Assembly (NCBI GenBank): GCA_963854835.1
Contig: OY978527.1
Coordinates: 34,334,540-34,398,539 of the forward strand
DNA: 64,000 bases
Direction: 5' to 3'
Origin: Megamerina dolium
Taxonomy: Eukaryota; Arthropoda; Insecta; Diptera; Megamerinidae
Shown here in pieces: positions 1 to 17,225 of the stretch. The notes under the pieces are model-generated. The model did no database searches and was not told where the DNA came from. It worked only from the letters and a program-made list of their open reading frames with translations. Within the stretch, counting starts at the first letter, position 1; the number at the start of each line of letters is the position of its first letter. Made by a program: the position numbers and the translations under genes.

Positions 1-360
1 ATATTTAAAGTAAATTGAAGTCCATTGCAATTCTCATACTCTACAACACAACAGGACTACACTCAACCTTTATTCTGCTATTGGCTCTGATTGATATTCT
101 TCTTTTTTCGACCATCAAGAATATTTAAAGTCGTCTATATTATGACAACCCGCAGGAAGCTTTGGCTTGATCTTACAAGCTTGAAGCATTTATGAATAGC
201 AAATATTCATGAGTCGAATGGCTAAAAAAAAAACTTTCTGACTAAGGCTTTCAAACGCCATTCCGAACATTTGTTGACTGTAGCATTGAAAAGAAATAGG
301 ACGGAAAAATACAAAGGTCTTTAATAGAAAAATTTTGTTTACCGATGAAAAAACGTTAAA

Positions 361-708
361 AAAAAATTGTGGCACTTAAAGCCCCGAAGGGCTCATTGGC
401 CGAGCTTCTCTTCCATTACTGTTGTGCGTGTAAAATTTTGGACAGTATTAGAAGGGACCTACTTTATTTAGCCGGTTCCGAACGGCAGAACCCTTGTGAC
501 ATCACTTTTTCTGAGCTTTGTTACAGAGTTCTTTTAGAACCCATTTCATGGCAAGTTGTTACTGTCGTAAGAATTGCTAATTGCTTACTGACAGGTTGGT
601 ACCGTTCGAAAGAAAAATCTTTTCGATATTAAATTTGTTATGCATCAGCTGGGGATTGAACCACGACCTAGAAGGCCAACACACTAACCACTGAGCTACG
701 GCAACCAC
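361..708 (-). mobile_element. tRNA-derived SINE, copy 1 (type A 3' end)
   Basis: Read on the minus strand this starts with a tRNA-like head: a Pol III A box (TAGCTCAGTGG) at about 688-698 and a B box (GGTTCAATCCC) at about 653-663. A unique body follows with the block AAAGATTTTTCTTTCGAACG, then GGAACCGGCTAAATAAAGTAGG. It ends in GGGGCTTTAAGTGCCAC plus a run of T. The same unit recurs at 34400 and elsewhere. This copy has lost about 10 bp between the two boxes (the GATCTGTAG part). The translated frame at 369-632 lies inside the SINE and is not a gene. Confidence 0.85.
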
Positions 709-3083
709 AAAAAAAAACACGTTTACTGTTCAGGAAAAATTTAACAAGCAAAATGATAGGATGTGTGCACGCTCATCAAAGGAAGCATCAGAACTGATTT
801 CACGGGTCAAAAAGGGTCATCTAAGTTAATATGATCCTAACCTGACTCCGAAACAATTGACCAGTATTCGGTCCGTTTTCGTAATTTTCCAGTAAAAAAT
901 ATCCAGCAAAGATTTTTCTCAGAAATTGACACCATTCGCTCGCAGAGAGAAAAATATATGAAAAATTACGAGAACGCAAAATCAGCAAAAACCTGCAAGT
1001 TTCACGAACAGCTGATATTCCACTAAGTAAATTTAAATTGTTCGTTTGCTTATTTGTGTCGTTTGTTTGCGATCAGCTGTTTTTCTAACTTGCAAGTTTT
1101 CACAAGTACAAATTTATCCCGTATAAATTTGCAACTTCCCCTTAAACTGAAATGTCATTTTGCTCTTTTAATTTCCCCTACTTTGGACGTTTTTGGAGTA
1201 CGAGAACGTGGACAGTATTAAAAGACAATAATTTGCCACAAAAGATACTCCAACATTTTTTCGTATATCCATTCTTTAAGTTCAAGTGGAGGTAAAAACG
1301 TATGATTTCAATCTGAAATCAATTGAAACTGTAATAGAGCCCTCATAAATACACCATAAGTTCTCGTTTTCAATCCACTGTGCCCCAACAGTGCATTCAT
1401 CGTACCGTCGGCGCTTATCTCACACTAAACTTTAAAGTGCTACTTTAGATGATTTATTAACTACAATAACAAATTATGCAAAACTCACAAACGCGCACAT
1501 TTAAAACATTCGCGCGATCTAAATTGTGGCTGCGCAAGTGCACTTACAAATATCCGTATATACTACGCCTAAATGACTGCAGAATCAAATTAAATCCATA
1601 AACCACCACCTACGTATGTACATTAGGGTACATCACAAAAAAAAAAGTGTCCAAATTTCACAAAAAAAAAAATGTCTTTTCTTAATCCTTTTAGAGCTGC
1701 CAAAATGTCTTTTTTACCATAGCTCATTGTTCGATTCTGATATGAACCGATCCGATCTGAGGGAGGGTTCCAATTGTTCTATATTTGTTTTTGAAATTTA
1801 ACGAATTAGTTCCATTTCATTAGTTCCTATCTTACTTCCCCTGATTCTAGCTCCCTAAACAAAAAAGCTGCCATCATAAAATCAAAGCCCTTTATAAACT
1901 CAAAAAAATATTAATATCGAAATGAAATGTTCATTATGGGTTAATATTTCGCTATGGAAAGCAGTTTTTAAGAGGGGAAAGTATCAAGAGTGTTAAAGTA
2001 GTATGGAACTTCAACCCATTAAAACGTTTTCGGAATTGTTTTTTAAGTGTTATTAACTCATATAAAGGCAATTTTTCATCGCATTTCCATTACAAACAAA
2101 AATTTTATAATTTAATTTAAGTAAAATAAAAAATTTCCATAAGAAAACACTTCACCTTATTGTACGTACATATATGTACATATGGATGTGCGTATATAAA
2201 AGCCGTACAAATGAAAGAAGAACGAAAAATAGAAGGAAGCAAAAGTAGTAGCATAACCCCAACGAATCATTGTAGATGCAGGCGTAGAAAATAACCAAAC
2301 ACCTGAGAGTAGAAGCGCGAAGAATTAGGTCTATGCAAAAAACAAAAAAAAATATCTATATTGTGAATGTAAAGTAAACCTGAATCGCTCGAAATGAAGA
2401 GTTAATACGATAATATAAAATCTATGACCGTTTTATGTGTGTGTATACATATGTACATATATTGTATGTCAGTGGCGTAACGAGGATTTTCTGGTGCGAA
2501 TGGATGGATGTATTAAAAAAATTTTAAATACGATAAAAAAATTTTACTTTTAAGTTTAATCTTCGTGGTTTTGCACACATTTCGTTGATCAATTGTTTAG
2601 CAGTTATATGTACTATTGGTGTTGCTCTATGATTTAATCACTCCTTGATTAATACAATTCCTCAAAATTTTATTCAAATCAAAGACCTAAATACTAAGCC
2701 GGCCAGGCTATTACGCAGGCATGCACGTTTCATATTCTCTACCTGAGGAAAGATAAGGAAGGAAATGTTCCTCAATATAATTTAACTTACTCTCCTGGTA
2801 AAATCACATGTATGTATGTGTGCGTGCGAGCGTGAGATCGTTGATTACTACAGCTACCTATATAATATAGGCTGTAGATACTTAAACTTTTTGCCACCAG
2901 TACAGAATCTAAGGAGACTCCTTCAAGTGAAACAAACTGTTCCCACACCAAAAATCTCCAGTAATACTATTCAAATTCTAAACTAATTTCTCCTTTGTCA
3001 GTTAGAGAATATGACGCGCTTATTCCTGCGACAGCGTCCGGTCAACGCCTGCCTGTATGATGTAGTTTATCATTGTTAGAAAA
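709..3083. other. Intergenic DNA, no gene seen
   Basis: AT-rich sequence without a coding signal. At about 1617 there is TACATTAGGGTACATCAC, which resembles the end of the short MITE family seen complete at 20987, 31674 and 50884, but no matching right end was found. At 2470 the string CAGTGGCGTAACGAGG resembles a DNA-transposon end; again no partner was seen. Confidence 0.5.
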
Positions 3084-3402
3084 ATTAGGTTAGGTTTGGT
3101 TATGTAGCTGCCCACTCTCTGAAAGGACACACTTAGGCCATAAAGGTCCATTGTGATACCACTGAGCTTCTCTTCCAATACTGTTGTGCGTGTTAAATTT
3201 GGACAGCATTAGAAGGGACCTACTTACATTAGACGGTTTCGAACAGCAGAACCCTTGTGACATCACTTTAGCTTAGTTTTGTCACAGAGTTCTTTTAAGA
3301 AGCATTTTTCGCAAATTGTAACTGCCGGAAAAATTGCCACTTCTTGTCGGTAGGTGGGTACCGTTCGAAAGAAAAATCTTTTCGATATTAAATTTTGTTA
3401 TG
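3084..3402 (-). mobile_element. tRNA-derived SINE, copy 2 (type B 3' end, head missing)
   Basis: The minus strand contains the SINE body from ATAACAAAATTTAATATCG onward. It ends in the type B tail, GGCAGC followed by CCTAA-like repeats (seen on the plus strand as aattaggttaggtttgg). The tRNA head with A and B boxes is absent. The tail matches the copy at 49390-49776 and not the type A copies. Confidence 0.8.
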
Positions 3403-3477
3403 GCGATCTGGTCGCGAAAAACTGGTCGACGAATCTATTAGCTTTAGAGATATGGTTCAATCATATTGTAAAGCATA

Positions 3478-3880
3478 GGCTTCAATTTTTCTTCCAGCTG
3501 ATGCTATCAGGTGAATAGCTCATCGCCTGCGGTCTTGAACAACTTGCCTTTCTAAGCCTTCTGAGGTCCCCACGGTCGGGTGGTGGAATATATACACCAT
3601 CGTCCCTGATTGGGGAGTTCGGGAAATCTCCTCCACTGTCGAAATTGTTCGAAGGGTTGTCCGTCATTCAATAACCTCTGTAATGAGATTCCCATTTATG
3701 TCACGACAGGAAGAGGTTCCGTAATTCAAACGCTACTTAGGCGCGTTTCTAGAGTATCATTCCTGTCTCTAATCATCTCTATCTTCTTATACACGCATCT
3801 TTCTTTTTCTCTCCTTATGCCTCCTCATCTTTCTGTACCGCTGCTTAACAGTTCGCGTAGCACGTTGGCGATAGTCCGAT
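3478..3880 (-). pseudogene. RTE-like LINE fragment (endonuclease/RT linker)
   Basis: Minus-strand translation gives, in changing frames, SSCRDINGNLITEVIE and then DDGVYIPPPDRGDL. In the LINE family present at 52359 these strings belong to the linker between the endonuclease and the reverse transcriptase. The next part, which should read LKNNKAAGADG, is degraded. Stops and frame changes show it is dead. It directly abuts the long (TA)n block. Family assignment rests on the similarity of linker motifs to the other copies and to what I know of this insect LINE family. Confidence 0.6.
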
Positions 3881-4318
<438 letters not shown>

Positions 4319-4464
4319 GTATTGATGCACCAACATGCAACGTAAAAAAAAGACTGATGTGATAATAAGGATGACAATGACGACGACAACATACTGTCAA
4401 ATAAACACATCGACGACTTCCGTAGCATTCCTACAATAATAACTTGTTGCCGTTTCACTTGTGC

Positions 4465-4465
<1 letters not shown>

Positions 4466-4535
<70 letters not shown>
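4466..4535. repeat. (TA)n block
   Basis: About 70 bp of TA dinucleotide with one TACATA interruption, separated from the larger block by 150 bp of unique sequence. Confidence 0.97.
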
Positions 4536-4536
<1 letters not shown>

Positions 4537-5925
4537 GCCACATCAGTTTTGTCTTCTCTTTCTTTTCGTTTTATTGCTGCACTTTTATTAAATTTTTTTT
4601 TTGTTGTGTTGTTTGATTACATTTACACAAGTTTATGTGTTTGCAAGCCATTAAACAGGCGCACATGTGGGAAGTTGCAAACAATGAAAGTTACATATGA
4701 GTACGTATGTGCATACAATACCTGTTTGGCTAAGACTGCACGACAATTTTCATTCATAAATTCAGTATTGAAGACATTCGTACGTACGATTAGAGACATA
4801 CATATGTATACTGATCCCACCAGAAAAATGATGAGTTCTGATAAAAAGAGGGTTATTAGTACACTCCATACATAGTCTAAGGCGAGTTTTTATTATTGTA
4901 TCTTTGATTCAAAAAAGCGAATTAATTTTTCTTCAAAAACAATTGAATCTAAATTGCTCCATATGGAGCTAAAAGTGTGATTATAACTCTGTTATTTTTC
5001 ATTTTTGAATTTTGTGTCACAAAAATAAAGGAATACACAATGTATGGACTCTGGAGCCTTATGCTGCAAGATTAATCTTTGGATGATCTAAATTTCTACT
5101 GGGATATTTTAAGTTTAGAGAATAATAATATGTATACATACACACACACATTTGTACATAGTACTATGTTTCATTTAGAATCGATTAGCGGACACATCTA
5201 TTTTTCACGTACTCTTAATTGCAATTGGCCTTCGTTGATTGAAATATGTAGATATACGTATGTAGTGGTTTGTATGAGAACTATTCGATTTGAGAAGCAG
5301 AGTTATGCTTTAGTTTCGTCACAATATTGATTAAACATGATATTATTGCTCAGATCTTTATTACTTTAACTTCAATTGCAACCTTGATTTACTGCAAGTG
5401 ATGATTTCCGAATATTCTAGATGCTTCAGAACTTGTTACAATTACGATCAGAGATACCTCATTGTATTACAGTTTTAAATCTTTACTGAAGAGCTGTATT
5501 TTGTTTAACCGGAAATTAATATTTATTAAAAAGATCAAACTGAATAATATGCAAGAATACTTAACGGTTTTATACATAAAAACATATATTTAGCCCCAAG
5601 GGCTGCATATAAGATTTAAGAATAAAATGCACAGGAAATTCAAATTAAGCGTGATTAATTTAAATTACAATACGTGAAGTGTACAATATGAATATTATAC
5701 CTAAATTGTATTTAGTAATATGTATTACACATTACAAGTACATTAGGGTGCCTCACTTTCCACACCTGTTGTTTTTGCTAAGCGAAACATAAAGATTTGT
5801 TCGTTTACTAAAAACCGTTTAGTTGTGTATGATTAGGCCTACTTCTGATATCACATAATCAGTACGCTGGCTTGTGTGCAAGAGCTTTGCGAGGCAGAAA
5901 AACGCACATTCAGCAACTTCATCAA
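4536..5925. other. Intergenic DNA, no gene seen
   Basis: No coding region recognised. A MITE-like end (TACATTAGGGTGCCTCACTT) lies at about 5740; its right end was not found. Confidence 0.5.
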
Positions 5926-5929
5926 AGCC

Positions 5930-7370
5930 GACTGGTTCGTATTTTCCGAAAAATCTCAAGAGCTCCACATTCACTCAACATGAGTGAAGAAGTAAAGCTT
6001 CTCAAGAAAATCATCCTTAAAGCTGCTTCTGAAATTAGACCTTATCTCTTTATTCTCCCACCAGTGCTTCGTCTCTTTCTAACAACAGTGATGCTATTTG
6101 CGCAAAAAACTCGGGGATCCCAGAATTCAGCCGTTAAACGTAGAAATTTCAAAGCAAATCAACGAACACTATCAGGTAAAGTGGCGCGAGCATTTTGAGT
6201 GGTCTAATTTTAGCTCTCAAAAGCGGAGGACAACCATTAAAAAATGTGTGTTTAATCGGCGATCAAGTAGAACGACTCGCTGCTACATGATATCAAAAAA
6301 TACGCACAACTGTACGCAGTACTACACAGTTCACAGTACTACAACTGCGCTACAAAGAATTACAACTCAAATCGGAGAGGTTCTTAATCAGGAGAGCCCG
6401 AAAAGATTTTTGATACTGCATGTCACACGACTCTCTTACAGTATATAATACAATCTTCTCTCCTTCAACCCTTCAACGCTAGTTAGCCAACTACATCAGT
6501 GGTAGAGCATCGTTCGTGGAGTTCAGAAATAAAATGTCAAAGCATCGTAGAGTTAAACAGGGAGTTCCATAAGGTGGTGTCCTTTTTCCACTCTTTTTTA
6601 ACTTTTACATGGTGCAGCTTCCATCATCGTCCGACGACATTACTGTCATCTCATATGCCGATCATGAGGAGCAGGAAACATCGGAACATATTCTATGCAG
6701 CGGTGGCAAGACGTACACTTGGTTATCTAGGTAATGGAATCTTGACTCCAAACCTCATACGTAAAATCAAGCCCACAGTAATTATAAGATGTATAAATAG
6801 TCTAGAATTGTTTTAGTTTGGCAGTAGGCGCACAAAAGATCTTTTAGGTCGCATTGAATAGTCTGAATAAGTAATATCCACTGATAAGCCGATGACCGCT
6901 CTATTCTGTCATAAGAAAATAATAACAACGTAATTCGGTGCAATATAAACGCATACCTGGTGACGCTGATTAATTTCTCCCACAACCACGACATGCATCT
7001 TGCAGCAGCACCTTTCTGCCACACTGTTCCGAACAATGCTTCCAACGACTGTTGGGGAAATACTGAAACCCAGAGTGTCACACTCTAAAGTTCTTAGTGT
7101 GACTGTTAACAACATGATAACGCTCGCAGCCCACACAGCCAATTTAAAAGCCAGACTGGGCAAACGAAACAACGTTCTGAAGCCTCTTGCAGGAAGCTTC
7201 TAGGGTAAAGACAAGGAGAAGCTGACAGTGACATACAAGGTTATAGACCACCCCATCGTGATCTACGCTGTTGCCATATGGGCAGCCTAACTTGGAGACG
7301 CACAGTCTTCAGGTTTGCTGACATACTGCTATGAGAAACCTTTCTTCCACCACTGTGAGCTCACGACAAC
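5930..7370 (+). pseudogene. Jockey-like non-LTR retrotransposon, degraded ORF2
   Basis: Three blocks in order on one strand. Block 1 (about 6110-6200) reads IQPLNVEISKQINEHYQVKW, the linker before the reverse transcriptase. Block 2 (about 6485-6690) carries ANYISGRASFVEFRNK, then RRVKQGVP with a stop where PQGGVL is expected, then ISYAD from the catalytic YADD box (here YADH). Block 3 (about 7025-7290) reads KVLSVTVNN ... RNNVLKPLAGSF and, after a stop, GKDKEKLTVTYKVIDHPIVIYA, the region behind the RT in Jockey-type elements. Multiple stops, frameshifts and internal deletions make it non-functional. The same family lies antisense at 30118-31330. Confidence 0.75.
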
Positions 7371-8770
7371 TTACTATTTAAGGGGTTTGTCATTTCGTGC
7401 CATATATTGTAAATGGACACGCTCAAAAAAATTTCGTAGCGTGAGAACCACCGCTGCATAAAATTTGTAGGAATGCGCAAGTCTATGCTGAAGGCTTAGC
7501 AGAAATCGCAACAGAGGAGGTATATAGTTGCATATAGACTCGCTCTGAGGGATGTCTATACCAAAACGTTACACGAGGTAACTGAGACACAACACAACAT
7601 AGTACTCTCGTATGCTGCCAGCCATAGCAATATTTAGTATAATGAGAAGATTGAAGAGCAAGTGTGGGCGGGAGCTTCTCTTTACGTATCCTTAGATGTA
7701 GAGGTCTTTGTAAAATTAGTATAGGTCTGGTGAGTTCTATATTAGAGACCAGAGTAATATTGCACGCTTACAGCGCTTCATGCCTATTTCTGCGTATTTC
7801 ATTTAACGCTCATTCTAGAGGTTTTGGAAACTTTGACGAAAAAGAAAGAAACATGCATATATTTTCTTTGTGAATATCTAGCTGTGGGACAGACAAGACA
7901 TAGGTTTTTTCTGTGAAGCAGCCACAGCATGTAGCTATTATTACTCATACTAATAAATGAGAATGGAAGTCTAGGATTTTTCACCACTTTCGTGTGAATT
8001 GATGTACATAAAACAGGACAATAAGTACCAGTAAATAATTCATTTTTAATGTGAGCATATAGTACATACATATGTACATATATGTATGTATGCATGAAAG
8101 TGTACAGTATTTTTACCGAAAATATTTATATGGCATAAGCCAACATTAAATTACAAATGCAAATGTTAAAAGAAGTTTGAATGCCAGTACATATAAGTAC
8201 AATACTTATACGAACATAACACAAAAAAAGTATTCATTGCCTCAAACAATACTCAATTTCCTTTTATAACTAATAAATATCAAATTTCATTGTATTGGCC
8301 CCATGAGGCATATATACTGTTTAAGCATTAAATTCAACACTCTTTTGTTTTTTTTTTTACCACTCGATCCGATTCGATACGTACGCATATGCAATCGATC
8401 TCTAACAAATTGATTGCTATTTATTTTTATAATTGGCTTCGACTTGTAATAATCCGCATGCGTTCATATGAATTACATACACATATTGTACTTATGTATA
8501 TGGTACGTACATTTGCAGAAATACGTATATGCACCTACATATATATTTTCAATTCTTATATCATATTGCTTATAAGTTAAACTCAATGATCGACTGACAT
8601 TCATAAGTATGAGAGGAAGCCCACCCAAATGCGCTGCAAGCAATTATCTTACGCAACCAAGCAACTTGCCAATGGAGCACTGAAGTAGATTATAAATGAT
8701 GCTAGCTGGTGGTAAGTTCAGGGGCGCATTCTGGGGTGTGGGTGTTGTATAGTGATTGAGATTTATGCAC
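7371..8770. other. Intergenic DNA, no gene seen
   Basis: No coding region recognised. The part up to about 7700 may be further eroded retrotransposon sequence, but I see no motif to support that. Confidence 0.4.
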
Positions 8771-9450
8771 CACTCGACGAAGACTCATGTCAAACACAAG
8801 ACCAAAAACGTGGCAAAACATTCGAAATCATTGGAAATGATCTTAAGGCAAGGGACTGGGGTGCCTGACGAATTGAAATAAAATTATCGAAAGGCGGACA
8901 GCTGTTTTAACGACATAAAAGAAAGGTTTTTCTTTATCGTATCGTAACTGGTGGTGAAAAATGGATCCATTACTATAATCCTAAACATAAAAAATCATGC
9001 CAATGCCCTGACCATTCTTCAACATCGACGGGCAAGTCAATTATTCATGGTTCTAAGCTGCTTTGTATGTGGTGGTATCTATGGGTGTCCTATGAGTTGC
9101 TCAAGCCGAATAAAGGCATATCTGGTGAATGCGACCACCAGCATTGAAGGCGGGCAGAATATGCGAAAAGGCTCGATAAAGTGATTCTTCAGTACAATTA
9201 TGCCACATGTTGCGAAATTCGCCAAGGACACCTTGGAAGCACTAAACTGGTGTGTGCTGTCTCACCCGCAATATAGGCCAAACATTGCTCTTTCGGAATG
9301 TTGCATTCGATGCCGTACAATCTCGCTTTCATACGTCGTTCCTCTGAATAAGTGTTTGATAAAGCCTTATGAATACACACCTCATATAAGAGCTATCATA
9401 GGAATGACGAAGCCGAAAGTAGCTATCATCTGGGGTGTTGCAAAATAAGG
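8770..9450 (+). pseudogene. Mariner transposase relic (lineage 1)
   Basis: Translation in shifting frames gives LDEDSCQTQ from the N-terminal helix-turn-helix region, then FLYRIVTGGEKWIHYYNP (mariner consensus TGDEKWIHYDNP, so the first catalytic Asp is changed to Gly), then ASTSTGKSIIHGSKLL with CMWWYLWVSYELLKPN, then KVILQYNYATCC where DNARPH carries the second catalytic Asp (here Asn), and finally eroded HPPYSPD. At least three frameshifts or stops. Terminal repeats were not identified, so the ends are approximate. Confidence 0.75.
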
Positions 9451-9779
9451 AATTGTTTTGGCAAACTTAGCGCGTAAGTTTATGTGGGACCTGTCTCTAT
9501 TGTGAAAAAATTTAGCAAATTTAAGGAATTTGTCCACACAACTCAAACATTTCTGTTTTCACAGGGGTTATTTGGCTCTGAAATTGGAAAGTCTCCATAT
9601 AAAAATTTTCGGAATAGGTGTGTCCTTCAACTTACGTAGGAAGGGATTTCTGCCGTACTTATTCTTTTACAAACTTTGCATACTTTCCGTTTTGTTTTGC
9701 CTGGCTCTTCATTTTGACCTTAATTTAAAGAAGCAAAAGTGTTCAAGATACACCTTCTGAAGTAGTTGAATATTACTTT

Positions 9780-10960
9780 CGAAGAACTTGATTCCATTTA
9801 TCACTAAAGGCCTTAAACTTTCCCTTAAAACCCTTGGCAGGATGCTTCGGTCACTAATTGGTTCCTAAACACATTCAAAGGTGCTTCCAAATGGATTTTA
9901 AAGTCAGAGATACCCTGTTGCGCGCTTTGCCTTTGCTCGTAGTTCCAGTAGTTGAACCGTTGTCATTCTCAATTATCATTACACGAAGCGCTGTTGGGTG
10001 TGCTGTTACACAATTAATTCTTGATAGAACGTATACCACAAAATTCGATATAACTGGCATTTAAATAATTTGTGATTATATTCTTTTATTCGGATCTTCC
10101 ATTTTTCCGTTATGATTTCTGATTCCTAGAGCAAAAGTGAGAAGTTCAAGGACTGTGTATTTTTTATATTGTTAGTACCATATAATGAGAACCTCAACTT
10201 ACCCAATGCCCATACAATAGCCAACATTTTTTTTCATTCGTTGTGTTATTTTACTCAGATTTATATAAGGAACGAAATGTATAGGCAATTGGTTTATCTT
10301 TGTCATATTTAAACCTGGCACGGGACTGCACTGCAATCTTGTATCCAAATTTCTTAAATGGTGTTCTTCGTTTTTCCCGAAAACGATTATATTTTCGATA
10401 TAGACATCACATAATTTCTCAGTACATCCTCAATCATACGATGTAATATGGTTGGAGCATTCTTGAGTGCGAATTGAGCCTCACAAACGCATATATTCAT
10501 GGTTGAGAATTTCGTCTTCGGGATATCTGATACGTGGATCGGAACTTGGTGGAAGCCGAACGTGAGATCAATCATTATGAAATAGCTGGTGTTACCTAGA
10601 CTGACAAGTGTTGAATTAGTATTACAGATTGTATAGGCATCGAAAACCGTTAAGGCGGATACCACGTTAAGACGTTTAAAGTCTATCAGCATCCTATATT
10701 ATTTCTCACCAGAAGACTTTAACTCTTTAGGCCCTATACACATAAGAAAGTTTAACGGACATTTTAAAGGCCTAAGGACTTCGTCGATGAGTAATTCTTC
10801 AATTTGCCTGTCTGATATACGGAGAGTAAGTGTAGCTTTTGGTTTAAAATCGATTCGTTGGCAATTGGCCATTAATTTAGTATCTATAATTTCGTTTTTG
10901 CTGATTGCTTAGAAGAAAGGTTCATATTTTTTGATAATTTCTATCATTTTACTTAACCTG
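9780..10960 (-). pseudogene. Gypsy-type LTR retrotransposon pol remnant
   Basis: On the minus strand, 10692-10387 encodes IDFKRLNVV ... NSTLVSLGNTSYFIMIDLT, then GFHQVPIHVSDIPKTKFST and ALKNAPTILHRMIEDVLRN, the Ty3/gypsy reverse transcriptase core (DLTSGFHQ, FGLKNAP). Upstream, 10700-10960 holds the eroded RT start. Downstream, about 10380-10350 gives an eroded IIVFGKNEEHHLRNLDT, and about 10290-10230 gives DKDKPIAYTFRSLYKSE, the RNase H entry. A trace around 9860-9900 (PLNVFRNQL) resembles the linker before integrase. No LTRs were seen. Stops and deletions make it dead. Confidence 0.8.
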
Positions 10961-11017
10961 CTTCGACACCTTTTCTAACAAATATTCTCCTATTAATTAT
11001 TGCTTCTAGTTCCTTGA

Positions 11018-11470
11018 GGGTATCATGGCCAATAAGCCTCTCGAAAGCGTTGTTACTTATTTTTTGGAAAAACTTACCTTTGACCGCCGTCACACACAAA
11101 CTAATAGCAGTATGCACAGGCCACTGGGCCATTGGTACACATGCGGAGAAAATGGGTATCCGCACAACGACCACTGCAGAAGCTGCAACGCCATAACCGC
11201 TAAGGAGACGGTAGAGCATTTCTTGTGCAAATGCCCGGCCTTATCCAGAAACCGATTAACATCCTTAGGTAGCCCTTTCCTTGATAACCTTGGACAGGTA
11301 TCTAAAATAGGGATCTCCAATATCCTTCAGTTCATAAACAACTCCGGCTGGTTGTAACATATCCCTTCAATACTCAGTAGGTCTTAGCGAGATTTATGGC
11401 TCAAAACGGCATTTTTGTTTGCTACTTGAGCGACCAGGGTCACAGCCATTCTACCTACCTACCCACCTTT
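11018..11470 (+). pseudogene. Non-LTR retrotransposon 3' end (R1/I-like, zinc-finger tail of ORF2)
   Basis: The frame 11025-11357 encodes a C-terminus with HRPLGHWYTCGENGYPHND, then CRSCNAITAKETVEHFLCKC and PALSRNRLTSLGSPF. This is the CX2C...HX4C arrangement that follows RNase H in R1/I/Jockey-type LINEs. It ends naturally at 11357 (NNSGWL). A short untranslated tail follows, with CTAC repeats at about 11450-11466. The RT and endonuclease are missing upstream (5'-truncated), and the piece abuts the antisense gypsy remnant. Confidence 0.75.
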
Positions 11471-12888
11471 GACCTGTGCACGTGTTGTAAAGCGGCCACC
11501 GGCAGAATATATCAAAAATGTTTTTTTGAATCGGGTGCTATTTTTGGCCGAAAATGGACCAACGAAATTTTTTTGGGCACTTACTTCCACAAGAAATTTC
11601 CAAACCATACTTTTACTGCCAATATACTCTGTGTAAAATATGATGTATGAGACCCGTCCATATAATTGATTTGATCCTCTACATTGTCATCAACCAAATC
11701 AACAAATGCATCCTCGTCCTTCATATTGCATAATAAGCATTCACATTTGTAGGTACATCATAATCGTATTATACGAGGGTTGCCTGTATTTATATCATAC
11801 GAAAGAGGAGCGTAATTAACTTTTATTAAATGGATATAATGTAATGGATGTAAGAAAATGAGTACAGAATCCTTTTCTTTTTCATTCATAAAAACCCTTT
11901 GCATTATTTCAAGAGAGGAAAATTAATTGCATTTTAAACATTAGATACATACTTAGGTCAACTTGTTATGATGTTGAATATATAATCAAAAATTGTAACT
12001 CCTATTTAATACTTTTAATTACAATAACGCAAGACCAAAAAAAAAGGATTGTATTTGAAGAAGGATAATGCTTAGAATGATTTATTATTTGTTTTCTAGA
12101 CATATTTTCTTATAAGCAAATAGTCAATTACAACAATAGTCAAATAGTAATTAATATAGAGATTAGACTTTTAAAAAACACTTATTATTGATAGTGCCAC
12201 CACTTGTAAGTCGTTCTTATTAAAACCTTGTATTAGAAATTTCAAGAGTTAATATAATGATCCTTAAGAATGGTAAATGCATATGTATTTTTCATTGGTA
12301 AAATTATCATATAGAACTATATAAAGGAACAAAAAAAAAAAAAAAATTTTAAGTGAATAACCCAAATGCTTATTATCACAAAATCTCTCATAACTTTATA
12401 GTTTATAGTACAAAGAAAAAAAAAAAACAAGAAATCACATACGTCTCTCTGACATTAATACCGGCATAAATATGATATTAGCAGCAATCACACGCTGACT
12501 TAAAAGGTACTTTATGGAAAAAAATGCTATAAGACACCATCACTTGGAAATTCTAAGAAATATATATGTACTTATATATGTTTCTAAATACAGTAAAAAA
12601 TTACCAATCATCTACACATAATGTACATTAAATGCTACGTCACTGTGTATGAATGTGCGTTTGTTATTGAGATGTTAAAATATGTATAATCATAAATTCT
12701 TATATATGACATTATCCTTGATGAAGATCGCCTTAGGTCCTTTAAGATATCAATGATGTGAGCATTTTTGTATTGTGTTTATTTAATTTTTATTATTTTC
12801 TCCCCACAAGTTATTATCTTATTAAATAAAATAATCCTTTATGTGTTTTATATGTATGATATGCATATACATATACATTTATAGATAC
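11471..12888. other. Intergenic DNA, no gene seen
   Basis: Very AT-rich with several A runs. No coding region, RNA gene or element end recognised. Confidence 0.5.
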
Positions 12889-16420
<3,532 letters not shown>

Positions 16421-16429
16421 GGGTTGGGG

Positions 16430-17225
16430 GATTGTCTCCTCTTATTCTTCTTTTTTTTCAGCTTCTGCAGAAGTCGTGAGTTATGTAGCCTAATCCTATT
16501 ATTCCAACACGTTTGCCGAGAACGCAGTGTCTTATAAGAGCTGCTATCGTAACCCCCAACAAACATCTATCTAGACTGAGCAGACCTTTGGTGCGGTTCC
16601 CATCTAGCTTTGGCCATATCTGTTGGGCAATCTTACCACAGACAGAGCCTATCCATCAGTTATTTATCTTCTATTTCATTCTTCACCTTATTACTAGCTT
16701 ACAGGCTCTCCGTGGAGTATCCAATCTTCCAAGTTCTAAAATTAATTTTAAAATAATGTAATTTCTGTCTAATTCGTCCACTATATAATTTCTTGGAACG
16801 TCACTGTGACTATCGACAAAAAATCTACAGAGTGAATCGTAGTCGTTAATGTTTGAATGTGCAATATTAGTGCTTTTATAGAAGCCTCGTTATCAGAAAG
16901 GATTCCAATATCTCTCGAGAGAATGTTCTCATTACGTCTGTGTTCCTAACCTCTACTTAAAATATGCTGCAGTGGTTACACAACCTAACGGAGTGTTTAA
17001 TTCCTAGTTATACTCCCACACCCTCGGCCCCATGTAATTTGGAGCCGTCAGTGAAGGTCAGCTTCAATTCATCTAGAAGAACAGAAGATTCCCCACTCCA
17101 TTGTCTCCCATCAGGTGATGCTACCCGAAGAGATACTAGAACTACTAGGGCTAGGCCACCACCACCAGAGCATAACATTTGGTTAAGGACACCATGTCTT
17201 GCCCAGTGCTCTTTTTCAGGCATAT
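16430..17225 (-). pseudogene. R1/I-like LINE fragment, RNase H and zinc tail
   Basis: Minus-strand frame 17223-17008 contains LTFTDGSKLHGAEGVGV, the start of the LINE RNase H domain with its catalytic Asp in TDGSK. About 500 bp further along, the same strand gives RHCVLGKRVGIIGLGYITHDFCRS, corresponding to LTGHC...HDYCRSC in this family. The sequence between is eroded and shows stops. It resembles the piece at 11018 and may come from the same family. Confidence 0.65.

Noticed and set aside
17008..17223. Possible small secreted or host protein on the minus strand
   Set aside because: The TDGSK motif and its position relative to the zinc-tail remnant identify it as LINE RNase H.
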